Positions 18,916 through 28,493 are shown, counted from the stretch's first letter. The stretch: 64,000 nt of DNA from Martinezella multihospitum (GCF_900094585.1 NZ_FMAG01000004.1:558001-622000); one strand, 5' to 3'. A program made the numbers and translations. Notes: generated by a model from the sequence alone, not told the origin.

Positions 18916-19698
18916 CTACGACATGATCAGGCCGCCATCGACATTGATCGTCTGGCCGGTGATATAGGCCGCATCGTCACTGGCAAGGAAAGTGACGAGA
19001 CCTGCAACGTCTTCGCCCGATCCGGCCCGTTTCATCGGAATGCCTGCGACCCATTCCTTCATGAGCTCGCCGGGGCCGTAGTTGCCGAGCAGCTTGCCCC
19101 AAGCCTGGTCGTTATAGGCCCACATGTCGGTTTCGATGATGCCGGGGCAAAAGGCGTTCACGGTAATGCCCTCGGTCGCGACTTCCTTTGCAAGGCTCTG
19201 GGTGATGCCGACCACGCCCATCTTCGATGCGGCATAATGCGGCGTGTAGATGAAGCCGTCGCGCGCCTGGCCGGAGGCGGTATTGATGATGCGGCCGCCG
19301 CGGCCATGCTTGCGCATGCGGGCAATCGCCTCCTGGGCGCAGAGGAAGACGCCCTTGGTATTGACCGCCATGACCTTGTCCCACTCATCCTCGGTCATAT
19401 CCTCGACGCGGGCAATGGTGATGACGCCGGCATTCTGAATGGAAACATGGACGGCGCCGAAGGCTGCCTCGGCCGCATCGTAGAGCCCCTTCACACTGGC
19501 CTTGTCCGTCACATCTCCGACGAAAGAAATCGCCTTTCCGCCGTCAGCCTTGATCGCATCGGCGACCGTATGGACGGAATCCTCATTGGCCGAGACTACG
19601 AGATTGGCGCCCTCACGCGCGAACCGTTTGGCGATCGCGGCCCCGATGCCGCGGCTTGCGCCGGTGATGACGACAGTCTTGTTTTCGAAGCGTTGCAT
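18916..19698 (-). CDS. SDR family oxidoreductase (polyol locus, first)
   Basis: A 260-residue short-chain dehydrogenase. The cofactor motif is TGASRGIGAAIAKRF, with NAG in IQNAGVI. The catalytic set is S in NTASGQ and YxxxK in YAASKMG. The C-terminus is GQTINVDGGLIMS. It is the last gene of the arm that begins with the ribose-type ABC importer. It probably oxidises a polyol or sugar to a ketose; the exact substrate cannot be read from sequence. AAGGAATAG precedes the ATG. Confidence 0.85.
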   Translation of the reverse strand: MQRFENKTVVITGASRGIGAAIAKRFAREGANLVVSANEDSVHTVADAIKADGGKAISFVGDVTDKASVKGLYDAAEAAFGAVHVSIQNAGVITIARVEDMTEDEWDKVMAVNTKGVFLCAQEAIARMRKHGRGGRIINTASGQARDGFIYTPHYAASKMGVVGITQSLAKEVATEGITVNAFCPGIIETDMWAYNDQAWGKLLGNYGPGELMKEWVAGIPMKRAGSGEDVAGLVTFLASDDAAYITGQTINVDGGLIMS

Positions 19699-19775
19699 TC
19701 TCTATTCCTTTCGCGATGACAGCCACGCCAGGCGCCGGCTCAAGGGGCCGATCGCCCTGCCTGTTGCTGGCGATT

Positions 19776-20513
19776 TCAAGCGGCCGCCGTAATAATCCCG
19801 GCAAACTCCGATGCCTTCAGCGACGCGCCTCCGACGAGAGCGCCATCGACGTTGGAAACGCCGAAGATCGCCTTTGCATTCGACGCCTTGACCGAGCCGC
19901 CATAGAGGATTCTGACACCCTGCCCATTTTCTCCCAGCCGCTTTTCAAGTGCCTGGCGGATAGACGAATGTATCTCCTCGATCTGTTCCAGGGTCGGAAC
20001 CAGTCCTGTTCCGATCGCCCATACTGGTTCATAGGCGATCGTCGTGTTCGAACTGGTTGCAGTGTTGGGAATTGATGCTTCTAGCTGGGCACGAACCACT
20101 TTGATCGCCCTGCCCTCGTCCCGTTCTTCTCGCGTCTCGCCGACACAAATGATGCTTACCAGCCCCGCCCCATGGACGGCGGCGGCCTTGCCTGCGACCA
20201 CGGCATCCATCTCCTTGTAAGCCGAACGCCGTTCGGAATGTCCCAAGATTACAAAGCGAGCGCCGATTTCGGCGAGCATCTCGGCAGAAACATCTCCGGT
20301 ATAGGCGCCTGAGGTCTGCGCGTGGCAATCCTGTGCCCCAATGGCAATCCCCGACCCTCGCGCCCGTTCGACTGCTTTCTCGACCAGCGTGAAGGGCGGG
20401 CAGACGACGATGTCACACGCCGCCTCGCCCGTTAGCCCCTTCAGCGCCTCGATCTCAGCCAGGGAGGAAGCGAGACCGTTCATTTTCCAGTTGCCGACAA
20501 TCAGTTTCTTCAT
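19776..20513 (-). CDS. tpiA: Triose-phosphate isomerase
   Basis: A 245-residue TIM. Catalytic residues are visible: K in GNWKMNG, H in VILGHSERR, and E in AYEPVWAIGTG. The C-terminal phosphate loop LYGGSVKASNAK and VGGASLKASEF are intact. The ATG at 20513 lies four bases after the stop of the upstream SDR. Placement in a sugar-catabolic operon suggests a pathway-specific second copy, as in rhizobial erythritol loci (tpiB). It would interconvert dihydroxyacetone phosphate and glyceraldehyde 3-phosphate. Confidence 0.93.
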   Translation of the reverse strand: MKKLIVGNWKMNGLASSLAEIEALKGLTGEAACDIVVCPPFTLVEKAVERARGSGIAIGAQDCHAQTSGAYTGDVSAEMLAEIGARFVILGHSERRSAYKEMDAVVAGKAAAVHGAGLVSIICVGETREERDEGRAIKVVRAQLEASIPNTATSSNTTIAYEPVWAIGTGLVPTLEQIEEIHSSIRQALEKRLGENGQGVRILYGGSVKASNAKAIFGVSNVDGALVGGASLKASEFAGIITAAA

Positions 20514-20517
20514 CACA

Positions 20518-21306
20518 TCACCAGCAGCAGAAGCCACCGTCGACGAGCAGATCGACGCCCGTCACGAAGCTCGCGGCATTCGACAGCAGGAAGACGGCGG
20601 GGCCGACCATCTCATCGACCGTTGCCATGCGCTGCATCGGCGTCTGCTCTTCGAAAAGTTTGGTCTGGTGAACCATTTCCGGACGCGTGTTCATCGGCGT
20701 CGCCGTATATCCCGGCGAGATGGTGTTGACGCGGATGCCGCGACCGACCCACTCCATCGCCAGCGACTTCGACATGTGGATCACACCGGCTTTGGAGGCG
20801 TTGTAGTGGGCCTGGCTCAGGCCGCGATTGACGATGACGCCGGACATGGAGGCAATATTGACGATCGATCCGCGTCCATTTTTCAGCATGGCGCGCGCTT
20901 CTGCCTGGCAGGACAGGAAGACGCCTTTCAGGTTGATATCCATCAATGTCTGGTATTGGTCCTCTTCCATCTCCTCCGCAGGGTTGGCGTTGGCGATACC
21001 GGCGGCGTTGACGGCAAGCGTCAAGGCGCCAAGTTCCGCCTCTGTGCGGGCAACCGCATCCGCAAGAGAAGATTTGCTGGTGACATCAGCCGCGATCTGG
21101 ATGGAACGGCGACCGGCCGCTTCGATATGCGAAGCCGTGTTCGCTAGACCATCGTCGGATCGACGGTCCAGAAGCGCGACGTTGGCGCCGCACTGCGCAA
21201 GGCCGATTGCGATGCGCTGCCCAATCCCGCTTCCAGCGCCGGTCACAAGCGCGACCTGTCCCTCAAGATCGAAAAGCTTCGGGGCGTTCAGAGTGATGTC
21301 GGACAC
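20518..21306 (-). CDS. SDR family oxidoreductase (polyol locus, second)
   Basis: A 262-residue short-chain dehydrogenase starting at GTG with AAGGAAGAG upstream. It has TGAGSGIGQRIAIGL, NAAGIAN, the serine in VNIASMSG, and YNASK. An acidic-to-DR change after the second strand (LLDRRSDD) suggests NAD(H). The C-terminal GVDLLVDGGFCCW resembles polyol dehydrogenases acting on threitol, xylitol or related compounds. It lies 20 bases after the ABC ATPase gene. Confidence 0.85.
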   Translation of the reverse strand: MSDITLNAPKLFDLEGQVALVTGAGSGIGQRIAIGLAQCGANVALLDRRSDDGLANTASHIEAAGRRSIQIAADVTSKSSLADAVARTEAELGALTLAVNAAGIANANPAEEMEEDQYQTLMDINLKGVFLSCQAEARAMLKNGRGSIVNIASMSGVIVNRGLSQAHYNASKAGVIHMSKSLAMEWVGRGIRVNTISPGYTATPMNTRPEMVHQTKLFEEQTPMQRMATVDEMVGPAVFLLSNAASFVTGVDLLVDGGFCCW

Positions 21307-21326
21307 CGCTCTTCCTTTCTGTTTGT

Positions 21327-22805
21327 CTAGATTGTCGCAAGTTCCATGACAGAGACATCATTGGCCTCGTCACGATTGAGAATGCCTGCCTGTTTGCCCT
21401 GTGCAAGCACGAGAATTCGGTTGGAGACACCAAGAACCTCCTCGAGATCGGAGCTGACGACGATGACGGCCACCCCCCGCTTTGCGAGGTTGACGATGAT
21501 GTCGTAGATGCTGGCTCGCGCGCCGACATCGATGCCTCGGGTCGGCTCGTCGAGGACGACGACCTTGGGATCGCGCATCAGCCACTTTGCGATGACGACC
21601 TTTTGCTGGTTGCCGCCCGACAGGTCCGAGGCATATTGCTCGGCCCGGCCTTTGACGCCAAACTTCGCTACTGCCTTTTCGGCGAAAGCACGCTTGACGC
21701 GCGATGTGATCCAACGTCCGCCGAGCTTGTCGAGATTAGCATAGATGATGTTTTCGCTGATCCGATGACCGACGACGAGACCCTGCTCCTTGCGATCCTC
21801 GGGCACCATCACGATGCCCTTGGCGATCGCATCCGCCGGATCGCGAAGCTTGAGCTCTTCGCCCTCCAGCCTGATCGAACCGGCGCTGATCGGATCAACT
21901 CCGGAAATGGCGCGGACGAGTTCCGTGCGACCGGCACCAACCAGCCCGGCAATGCCGAGGATCTCGCCGGCCCGAACATCGAAGGTCACGTCCCGGAAAG
22001 AGTTATCAGGAGAGCTCAGCCCGCTGACCTGCAGAACGGGACGATCCGTCGGCTCGGGAAGCGTCGGGAACATCCGATCCAGCGAACGGCCGACCATGCT
22101 TTCGACGATCGTGCGAACAGGGGTGGCGCTATCGGCGAATTCCTGGACGCGCTCGCCGTCACGCAGGACAACGATGCGATCGGTGATCTGCTTGATCTCT
22201 TCCATGCGGTGGGAGATGTAGACAATGCCGACACCTTCAGACCGAAGCTTTCTCACCTGCTCGAACAGCGCTTCCGTCTCCGCGCCACCAAGTGCAGCCG
22301 TCGGTTCGTCGAGGATCAGCAGCTTGGCATTGAGCGCCAGCGCCTTGGCGATTTCGATGAGCTGCTGATTGGCCGTCGACAGGCCCGCGACCTTTCGCGT
22401 CGCTGGAATATGCAGGTTCAGGCGGGCAAGCTGTTCCTGCGCACGCCGAACCATCTGGGCGCGATCGACAGCCCCGTTCTTCATCGGCCATCGCCCGATA
22501 AAGACATTTTCAGCGATCGAAAGATGTGGCAGGAGCTGCAATTCCTGATGGATCAGGACGACGCCCTTGTCGATCGCCTCGCGTGGAGTGGCCGGGGCAT
22601 AGGGCTGCCCCAGCCATGTCATCGTTCCCTCGGAAGGCGTGCGTGATCCGGCGATAATGCCCGACAATGTCGATTTGCCGGCGCCGTTTTCGCCGAGAAG
22701 CGCGACCACTTCACCCGGATAGACATCAAGGCTGACTTTCTTCAGCACCTGAAGCGGTCCGTAGCGCTTGGATATGCCCCTCAGGGAAAGAACGGGCTCA
22801 GTCAC
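21327..22805 (-). CDS. Ribose-type ABC transporter ATP-binding protein (two ATPase domains)
   Basis: A 492-residue CUT2 ATPase. The first domain has Walker A GENGAGKSTLSGIIAG, signature LSTANQQLIEIAKAL and LLILDEPTAAL. The second has GLVGAGRTELVRAI, signature LSGGNQQKVVIAKWL and VVVLDEPTRGIDVGA. The start is GTG at 22805, with GAGGAG eight bases upstream. It is 28 bases after the binding-protein gene. Confidence 0.92.
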   Translation of the reverse strand: MTEPVLSLRGISKRYGPLQVLKKVSLDVYPGEVVALLGENGAGKSTLSGIIAGSRTPSEGTMTWLGQPYAPATPREAIDKGVVLIHQELQLLPHLSIAENVFIGRWPMKNGAVDRAQMVRRAQEQLARLNLHIPATRKVAGLSTANQQLIEIAKALALNAKLLILDEPTAALGGAETEALFEQVRKLRSEGVGIVYISHRMEEIKQITDRIVVLRDGERVQEFADSATPVRTIVESMVGRSLDRMFPTLPEPTDRPVLQVSGLSSPDNSFRDVTFDVRAGEILGIAGLVGAGRTELVRAISGVDPISAGSIRLEGEELKLRDPADAIAKGIVMVPEDRKEQGLVVGHRISENIIYANLDKLGGRWITSRVKRAFAEKAVAKFGVKGRAEQYASDLSGGNQQKVVIAKWLMRDPKVVVLDEPTRGIDVGARASIYDIIVNLAKRGVAVIVVSSDLEEVLGVSNRILVLAQGKQAGILNRDEANDVSVMELATI

Positions 22806-22833
22806 GGCACATCTCCTCAAGATTTCAGGACGA

Positions 22834-23763
22834 TTACGGGTGGTTGGCGATGAAGCCTGCCACATTTTCCTTGGTCGTCAGCGTGGCGTCCATCAGCTGT
22901 ACCGCCGGCACCTTCTCGCCGGCGACGAGCTTGACGGCGTTGGCGACCGCATCGCGGCCCATCTTCTGCGTCTGCTGCGTCGCGGTCACGTCGAAAACAC
23001 CCTTGCTGAGCGCTTCCAAAGCTGCCGTATCGCCATCGAAGCCGCCAACAACGATCTTCTGGGATGGGTTCGCAACCTTGATCGCCTGTGCTGCGCCGAG
23101 TGCGAGCGCATCAGCCTGGGCAAACACGATCGAGACATCCGGATTTGCCTGCAGCATGTTCTGCATGATCTGGAAGCCCTCGTCCTGAGCCCACATGTTG
23201 GAATACTGCTCGGCCACCACCTTCACATCGGGATTTGCCTTCAGCGATTCGGCGCAACCCTTGCTGCGGTCGACCTCAGGCGTTGTGCCCTTCTGACCGT
23301 GGATGATCACCATCTTGCCCTTGCCGCCAGCCTGCTTGAGGATGTAGTCGCAAACGGCCTTGGCCGACGCGACGGAATCCGTCGCAAGGAAGGTGTCGCC
23401 AGGCGCGCCGTCGGCGTTGCGATCGACGTTGACGACCGGAATGCCGGCATTCTTGGCGAGCTTTACGGGAACGCTCGCGGCCGCAGCGCCGGCCGGAATA
23501 TAGATCAAGGCATCGATGTTCTGGGTCAGCAGATCCTGGATCTGATTGATCTGGGTCGGACCATCGCCCTTGGCATCCACGGTCACGACCTGAATGCCAC
23601 GCTTCTTGGCTTCATCCTCGACGGACTGCTTGATCTGGTTGAAGAAGTTTGCCTGCAGGTTTGCGACGGCAAGGCCGATCTTCTTGGTGTCTTTTGCCTG
23701 AACAGAGCCCAATGACATCGCCAGCACGGCGGCCGAGGCCAGAAGAATGCGCGCAAGTTTCAT
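22834..23763 (-). CDS. Ribose-type ABC transporter substrate-binding protein
   Basis: A 309-residue periplasmic binding protein of the RbsB class. It has a signal peptide (MKLARILLASAAVLAMSLG then VQAKD). The blocks GLAVANLQANFFNQIKQSVE and GVFDVTATQQTQKMGRDAV fit sugar and polyol binders. A strong AGGAGGAAATGAA precedes the start. The ligand is probably the polyol or branched sugar consumed by this locus. Confidence 0.92.
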   Translation of the reverse strand: MKLARILLASAAVLAMSLGSVQAKDTKKIGLAVANLQANFFNQIKQSVEDEAKKRGIQVVTVDAKGDGPTQINQIQDLLTQNIDALIYIPAGAAAASVPVKLAKNAGIPVVNVDRNADGAPGDTFLATDSVASAKAVCDYILKQAGGKGKMVIIHGQKGTTPEVDRSKGCAESLKANPDVKVVAEQYSNMWAQDEGFQIMQNMLQANPDVSIVFAQADALALGAAQAIKVANPSQKIVVGGFDGDTAALEALSKGVFDVTATQQTQKMGRDAVANAVKLVAGEKVPAVQLMDATLTTKENVAGFIANHP

Positions 23764-23879
23764 TTCATTTCCTCCTTTTTTAGTGAACCCTTGGGCATAT
23801 CCTCCCCCTCGGGCAAATGATCCGCTCCAAACCTTTCGGAGAGGAAATCGCTAGGATCCGCCGGACGCGGATCCGAATA

Positions 23880-24860
23880 TCAGGCCCGCCGCCTGCGGAT
23901 CGTTTCCGCACCAACCGCAAGCACAATGACGATGCCGATGATGACCTGCTGCAGGAATGGCGAGACGTTGAGCAGATTGAGGCCGTTGCGCAGGACGCCG
24001 ATGATCAGGACGCCGATCAGCGTGCCGCCGATACCGCCGGATCCACCGGAGAGCGAAGTGCCGCCAATGACGACGGCCGCAATCGTGTCGAGTTCGTATC
24101 CAAAGCCGCTGGATGGCTGAACGGAATCGAGGCGGGCCGCCAGCACGATACCGGCCAGACCGGCGAGCACTGCGCTTGCGACATAGACCGCAATCGTCAC
24201 GAGCTGGACATTGATGCCGGCAAGACGAGCCACTTCGGGATTGCCCCCCACGGCATAGAGCATGCGGCCCTCGGAGCGGAAGTGAAGAAACACCCAGGCC
24301 ACGGCGACGACCGCCAGCATCAGGAAGACCGTTGCTGTCAGCACACCGAAATGGCGATCGATCGCGAGCATCATGAACCAGTCGGGAAATCCGACGATCT
24401 GCTGTCCATCCGTGATCATGTTCGCGACGCCGCGCGCGGCTGACATCATCGCCAATGTCGCGATAAAGGCCGGAACCCTGAAAAGAGTGACGAGAAGTCC
24501 GACGATCAGTCCGCTCACCGCAGAGGCGACAAGTGCGACGGCGATCCCGGCTGCAAGCGGCAAGCCGGCAATATTTGCCGTCCAGCCCATGACCATCATG
24601 GACAGCGCAAGAACCGAGCCAATGGAAAGGTCGATGCCACCGATCAGGATGACGAAGGTCATGCCGACGGCCATGATCCCAAGCACGGTGATCTGATCGA
24701 GAATGTTGAGGCCATTGCGGAGCGAAAGAAACGCATCGGTGCTGATGCTCAGGAAAACGCAAAGAGCGAGCAATCCGACAAGTGGCCCGGTAGCGCCGGT
24801 GAGCTTTTTCAGCCACGCCACGGACGGACGGCTCTGTTCATTGACGTCGATCGCCACCAT
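23880..24860 (-). CDS. Ribose-type ABC transporter permease
   Basis: A 326-residue RbsC-type permease with about eight to ten hydrophobic segments. Markers are GMTFVILIGGIDLSIGSVLA and VVIGGTSLSGGSGGIGGTLI. Of two adjacent ATGs, the one at 24860 has the better distance to GGGAGGA. It is the first gene of this arm. The promoter and an operator lie upstream. Confidence 0.9.
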   Translation of the reverse strand: MVAIDVNEQSRPSVAWLKKLTGATGPLVGLLALCVFLSISTDAFLSLRNGLNILDQITVLGIMAVGMTFVILIGGIDLSIGSVLALSMMVMGWTANIAGLPLAAGIAVALVASAVSGLIVGLLVTLFRVPAFIATLAMMSAARGVANMITDGQQIVGFPDWFMMLAIDRHFGVLTATVFLMLAVVAVAWVFLHFRSEGRMLYAVGGNPEVARLAGINVQLVTIAVYVASAVLAGLAGIVLAARLDSVQPSSGFGYELDTIAAVVIGGTSLSGGSGGIGGTLIGVLIIGVLRNGLNLLNVSPFLQQVIIGIVIVLAVGAETIRRRRA

Positions 24861-24917
24861 CATTCCTCCCAGGGACCTGAGGCTAGCGGCCATGCCTGGC
24901 GGCTAGGTTTTCAAAAT

Positions 24918-24975
24918 AGAATATTTATTCACATATGCTGGAAAATTCATTACCAACTCACCTTGGCGCTGTCAA
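24918..24975 (-). promoter_or_regulatory. Promoter and SorC-type operator for the importer arm
   Basis: On the minus strand TTGACA (24970-24975) is followed after 17 bases by TAATGA (24947-24952), a plausible but weak -10. The half-palindromic GAATATTTATTC at 24919-24930, followed by ACA, lies just downstream of the probable transcription start. The same GAATATTTATTCACA string occurs before the transketolase genes, so binding here should repress the importer arm. Confidence 0.6.
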
Positions 24976-25055
24976 CCGAGTCTTTTCGGCCTGTTTTGAC
25001 GACAACTCATCCACGGGGGCTTGACTAACGATCTTCCTGTGCAAAAATATAAATA

Positions 25056-25073
25056 GATGAATATTTATTCACA
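25056..25073 (+). promoter_or_regulatory. SorC-type operator for the transketolase-kinase arm
   Basis: TGAATATTTATTCA at 25058-25071 is an inverted repeat (TGAATA, two bases, TATTCA) and shares 15 bases with the element at 24919-24933. It ends four bases before the GAGGAA ribosome site of the transketolase gene. TTGACT at 25021-25026 may be the -35 box. The ATG inside this palindrome (25057) is not considered the gene start. Confidence 0.65.
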
Positions 25074-25083
25074 CGAGGAAATG

Positions 25084-25893
25084 ATGGAGCCTTCCGAACT
25101 TGAACGCGTTGCTCGGCAGATACGTCTGCGAGACCTCCAGGCAGTCTACGAGGCAGGGGCCGGACATATCGGCGGCGAGATGTCCGTGATCGATCTCCTG
25201 ACCGCGCTGTATTTCCGCGTGCTGCGCGTCTGGCCGGATCAGCCGAAACATCCCGATCGGGACAGGTTTGTGCTGTCGAAGGGACATACGGCATGCGCGC
25301 TTTACGTCACTCTGGCGAAACGCGGTTTCATTCCGGAAGACGAGATTTCAACGTTCCTGAAGCCGCATTCGCGGCTCAATGGCCACCCCAATTGCAACAA
25401 GGTGCCGGGCGTCGAAACCAATACCGGTCCTCTCGGACACGGCCTGCCGGTTGCGGTTGGCATGGCCAAGGCGGCGAAACTATCGGGCGCCGGCTACCAT
25501 ACCTACGTGATCACCGGCGATGGCGAGATGCAGGAGGGCTCCAACTGGGAGGCGATCATGGCCGCGGCGCAGTTCCGGCTTGATAACCTCACCCTGATTG
25601 TCGACCACAACCGTTTCCAGCAGGGTGCCGCGCTTTCGGATACGAACGACATAGCACCTCTTCGTCCTAAGCTCGAAGCCTTTGGCTGGGACGTTACCGA
25701 AATCGACGGCAACAACATGCATGAGGTCGTCCCGGCGCTCGAGCACCGAAGCGACCGTCCCCACTGCATTGTGGCCCACACCAACAAGGGACACGGAATC
25801 TCTTTCATGCAGGACCGTGTCGACTGGCACCACAAGGTTCCGAACAAGGAACAGTACGAAGTCGCATTGGCAGAATTGTCGGAGGCACTTTAA
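25084..25893 (+). CDS. Split transketolase, N-terminal (thiamine-diphosphate-binding) subunit
   Basis: A 269-residue protein equal to the N-terminal third of transketolase. The ThDP motif is GDGEMQEGSNWEAIMAAAQF ending in a VDHN, and catalytic histidines lie in LSKGHTA and GPLGHGLPVAVG. The start at 25084 has the best distance to GAGGAA; ATG 25081 is adjacent. Its TAA overlaps the ATG of the C-terminal subunit. Split transketolases occur in sugar-specific pathways such as apulose-4-phosphate cleavage (AptA/AptB), a family precedent and not proof. Confidence 0.88.
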   Translation: MEPSELERVARQIRLRDLQAVYEAGAGHIGGEMSVIDLLTALYFRVLRVWPDQPKHPDRDRFVLSKGHTACALYVTLAKRGFIPEDEISTFLKPHSRLNGHPNCNKVPGVETNTGPLGHGLPVAVGMAKAAKLSGAGYHTYVITGDGEMQEGSNWEAIMAAAQFRLDNLTLIVDHNRFQQGAALSDTNDIAPLRPKLEAFGWDVTEIDGNNMHEVVPALEHRSDRPHCIVAHTNKGHGISFMQDRVDWHHKVPNKEQYEVALAELSEAL

Positions 25894-26849
25894 TGAACGC
25901 ACCCGTGAATGCACCCAAGCTCCATGACTGCCGAGACGCTTTCGCATCAACGCTCGAACGCCTTGCCGCCGAGAACGAAACGATCGTCGCAGTCTGCAAC
26001 GATTCGGTCGGATCTTCGAAGCTCGGCGGCTTCAAGTCGAAGTTTCCCGACCGCCTGGTCAATGTCGGCATTGCCGAGCAGAACATGGTCGGCGTCGGCG
26101 CAGGCCTCGCCAATGGCGGACGCCTCCCCTATGTCTGCGGCGCCTCGCCATTCCTCACAGGTAGATCGCTAGAGCAGATCAAGGCCGACATCTCCTACTC
26201 GAATGCCAACGTCAAGCTCGTCGGTATTTCCTCTGGAATGGCCTATGGAGAGCTCGGCCCGACCCATCACTCCATCGAGGATTTCGCCTGGACGCGCGTT
26301 CTGCCCAACCTTCCCGTGATCGCGCCATGCGATCGCATCGAGACGGCGGCCGCGGTGGAATGGGCGGCAAACTATAATGGCCCGTGCTTCCTGCGCCTGT
26401 CGCGGGTCGGCGTGCCCGACCTTCTGACGGAAGGGCACAAGTTCGAACTTGGAAAGGCCAATCTCCTGCGTGAAGGTTCCGATGTCACGCTCATCGCAAA
26501 CGGAACGCTGACCCATCGCATGATGAAGGCGGCCAATATTCTCGCGCAGCGCGGCATCAAGGCCAGGGTGCTCAATCTCGCCACGGTTCGTCCGATCGAC
26601 GAGGATGCCATCATTGCGGCTGCCCGGGAAACCGGCGCGATCGTGACTGCGGAAGAACATTCGATCTTTGGCGGGCTGGGATCGGCTGTGGCCGAGGTTG
26701 TTGTCGACAACGTCCCCGTGCCGATGACGCGCCTCGGCGTTCCCGGCATCTATGCGCCGACCGGCTCGGCCGAATTCCTGCTCGACGAATTCGGCATGGC
26801 CCCATCGGCTATTGCGGACGCCGCGCAAGCGCTTATCAAGCGCAAATAG
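25893..26849 (+). CDS. Split transketolase, C-terminal subunit
   Basis: A 318-residue protein with the pyrimidine-binding and C-terminal domains. The ThDP-activating glutamate lies in VGIAEQNMVGVGAGL. HHSIEDFAWTR and CFLRLSRVG follow, and the end domain has VTAEEHSIFGGLGSAV. The ATG overlaps the upstream stop (TAATG) with GGAGG eight bases upstream. Both subunits should form one active site at their interface. Confidence 0.88.
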   Translation: MNAPVNAPKLHDCRDAFASTLERLAAENETIVAVCNDSVGSSKLGGFKSKFPDRLVNVGIAEQNMVGVGAGLANGGRLPYVCGASPFLTGRSLEQIKADISYSNANVKLVGISSGMAYGELGPTHHSIEDFAWTRVLPNLPVIAPCDRIETAAAVEWAANYNGPCFLRLSRVGVPDLLTEGHKFELGKANLLREGSDVTLIANGTLTHRMMKAANILAQRGIKARVLNLATVRPIDEDAIIAAARETGAIVTAEEHSIFGGLGSAVAEVVVDNVPVPMTRLGVPGIYAPTGSAEFLLDEFGMAPSAIADAAQALIKRK

Positions 26850-26900
26850 ACGAACAGCACGCATTGGAACCGAGGCGGATTGCCGCCCGTCCCTGTCATT

Positions 26901-27012
26901 AGAGCCGGATGATTTTAGCTCGAATCGAGCTAAAATCTGAATCCGCTCTGAAATCAAAGAAGTAGAGCATGATGTCGTCCGAAAACCGCTCACACTTTTC
27001 GGCACCATGCTC
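26901..27012. repeat. Two adjacent RIME-like palindromic elements
   Basis: The first, 26901-26949, has a perfect inner inverted repeat (GATTTTAGCTCGA, one base, TCGAGCTAAAATC at 26911-26937) flanked by matching GGAT and ATCC arms. The second, 26964-27012, pairs GAGCATG with CATGCTC and CCGAAAA with TTTTCGG. Such mosaic palindromes recur between rhizobial genes. They separate the transketolase from the kinase within one strand and could attenuate or stabilise the transcript. Confidence 0.75.
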
Positions 27013-27026
27013 CGGTGGAGGATATG

Positions 27027-28493
27027 ATGCGGGCCATTCTGGCAATCGACCAGGGAACCACCAATTCTAAGGCGGTACTGGTCTCCGAGAGCGGAGACAT
27101 CATTGCCAGAGGCTCGGCTCCGGTGGGCATCTCCTATCCGCAGCCTGGCTGGGTCGAACAGGATCCCGATCGGATTTACGCATCCGTCTGTGAAGCGATC
27201 GCACTATGCCTGCAAAGCGCGCCAGGCGCGACAATCGGAGCAATAGCGATCTCCAATCAGCGGGAATCCGTCACTATATGGGATGCCGAAACGGGCAAGG
27301 CGCTTGGGCCGGTTTTGAGCTGGCAATGCCGGCGCACGGCGCCGGATTGCGAGCGTCTCATCGCGGACGGACATCTCAAGCGCGTCGAGGCGTTGACCGG
27401 CCTCCCCCTTGATCCGATGTTTCCTGGCCCGAAGTTCCGATGGCTTCTCGATCGGGTCGCGCATGGGAAAAAGGTCCGCATCGGAACGATCGACAGCTGG
27501 CTCATTCACTGCCTTACCGACGGCCGCAAGCATGTCTGCGACGCCTCGAATGCCGCGCGAAGCCAGTTGTTCGACCTTGAGGCCCAAGCCTGGAGCGAGG
27601 AACTGGGCGCGATTTTCGGAGTCGATATCCGGCTCCTCCCCCAAGTGCTCGACAGCTCCGCGGATTTCGGAACAACGCGTGGTCTTGCCGGCGTTCCGGA
27701 TGGCACACCGATCAGATCGGCCATCGGGGACAGCCACGCAGCATTGTTCGGCCACGGAGCCTTCAAGCCGGGCGACGGCAAGGCGACCTTCGGAACGGGG
27801 TCATCCATCATGACCACTCTTCCGCGCTTCATCGCACCGCGCAATGGCATCACCACAACGGTCGCCTGGCGCGTCGCCGGACAGCCAACCTTCGCATTCG
27901 AAGGCAATATTCTTGTTTGCGCCGCAAGCCTGCCATGGATGGCTGGCATCCTGGGTCTTCCCGATGTTGGCTCCCTTGTAGACCTAGCTGCAACCGCCGA
28001 GCCTGATGGCCCGGGCTTCGTGCCCGCCTTCGTCGGTCTGGGCGCCCCGTACTGGAATTCTGACGCCCGCGCCCTTTTCTCGCAGATCAACTTCAGCACA
28101 ACCCGCGCGCAGATGGCGCGCTCGGTCACCGACTCGATCGCTTTCCAGGTTCATGATGTGATCACTGCGATGCGGGCACAGAGCGGTGGCGATCTCGGCA
28201 TGCTTTACGTCGACGGCGGGCCGAGCCAGAACCGCTTTCTCATGCAGTGCGTATCAAACCTGGTAAAACACGCTGTCATCCAGTGCGAGGCACCGGAGGC
28301 GTCGGCGCTTGGAGCAGCCTATCTTGCAGGTCTTTCGATAGGCCTGTGGCCGGATCTCGATGCCATCGCGGCGCTTCCGAGAAACAATAAGGTCATCGAG
28401 CCGGAAAACATCGACGGCACTGGCCTCCTGAACAGGTGGAATGATGCGGTGGCCCGCTCGACGTTGCGCGCAACACCGGTTAAAGGTGAATAA
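27027..28493 (+). CDS. FGGY family carbohydrate kinase
   Basis: A 488-residue kinase. The N-terminal phosphate motif is AIDQGTTNSKAVLV; GWVEQDPDRIY and GDSHAALFGHGAF are family blocks. The C-terminal adenosine site is VDGGPSQNRFLMQ and ASALGAAYLAGLSIG. It is glycerol-kinase-like but its neighbours argue for a ketose or polyol substrate. The ATG at 27027 has GGAGG five bases upstream; a GTG at 27015 is less likely. The operator of the regulator gene overlaps its stop codon. Confidence 0.88.
   Translation: MRAILAIDQGTTNSKAVLVSESGDIIARGSAPVGISYPQPGWVEQDPDRIYASVCEAIALCLQSAPGATIGAIAISNQRESVTIWDAETGKALGPVLSWQCRRTAPDCERLIADGHLKRVEALTGLPLDPMFPGPKFRWLLDRVAHGKKVRIGTIDSWLIHCLTDGRKHVCDASNAARSQLFDLEAQAWSEELGAIFGVDIRLLPQVLDSSADFGTTRGLAGVPDGTPIRSAIGDSHAALFGHGAFKPGDGKATFGTGSSIMTTLPRFIAPRNGITTTVAWRVAGQPTFAFEGNILVCAASLPWMAGILGLPDVGSLVDLAATAEPDGPGFVPAFVGLGAPYWNSDARALFSQINFSTTRAQMARSVTDSIAFQVHDVITAMRAQSGGDLGMLYVDGGPSQNRFLMQCVSNLVKHAVIQCEAPEASALGAAYLAGLSIGLWPDLDAIAALPRNNKVIEPENIDGTGLLNRWNDAVARSTLRATPVKGE

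Noticed and set aside
25057..25083. ATG at 25057 as start of the transketolase subunit
   Set aside because: That ATG lies within the palindromic operator and the first codons read it; the ATG at 25084 has GAGGAA at the proper distance.
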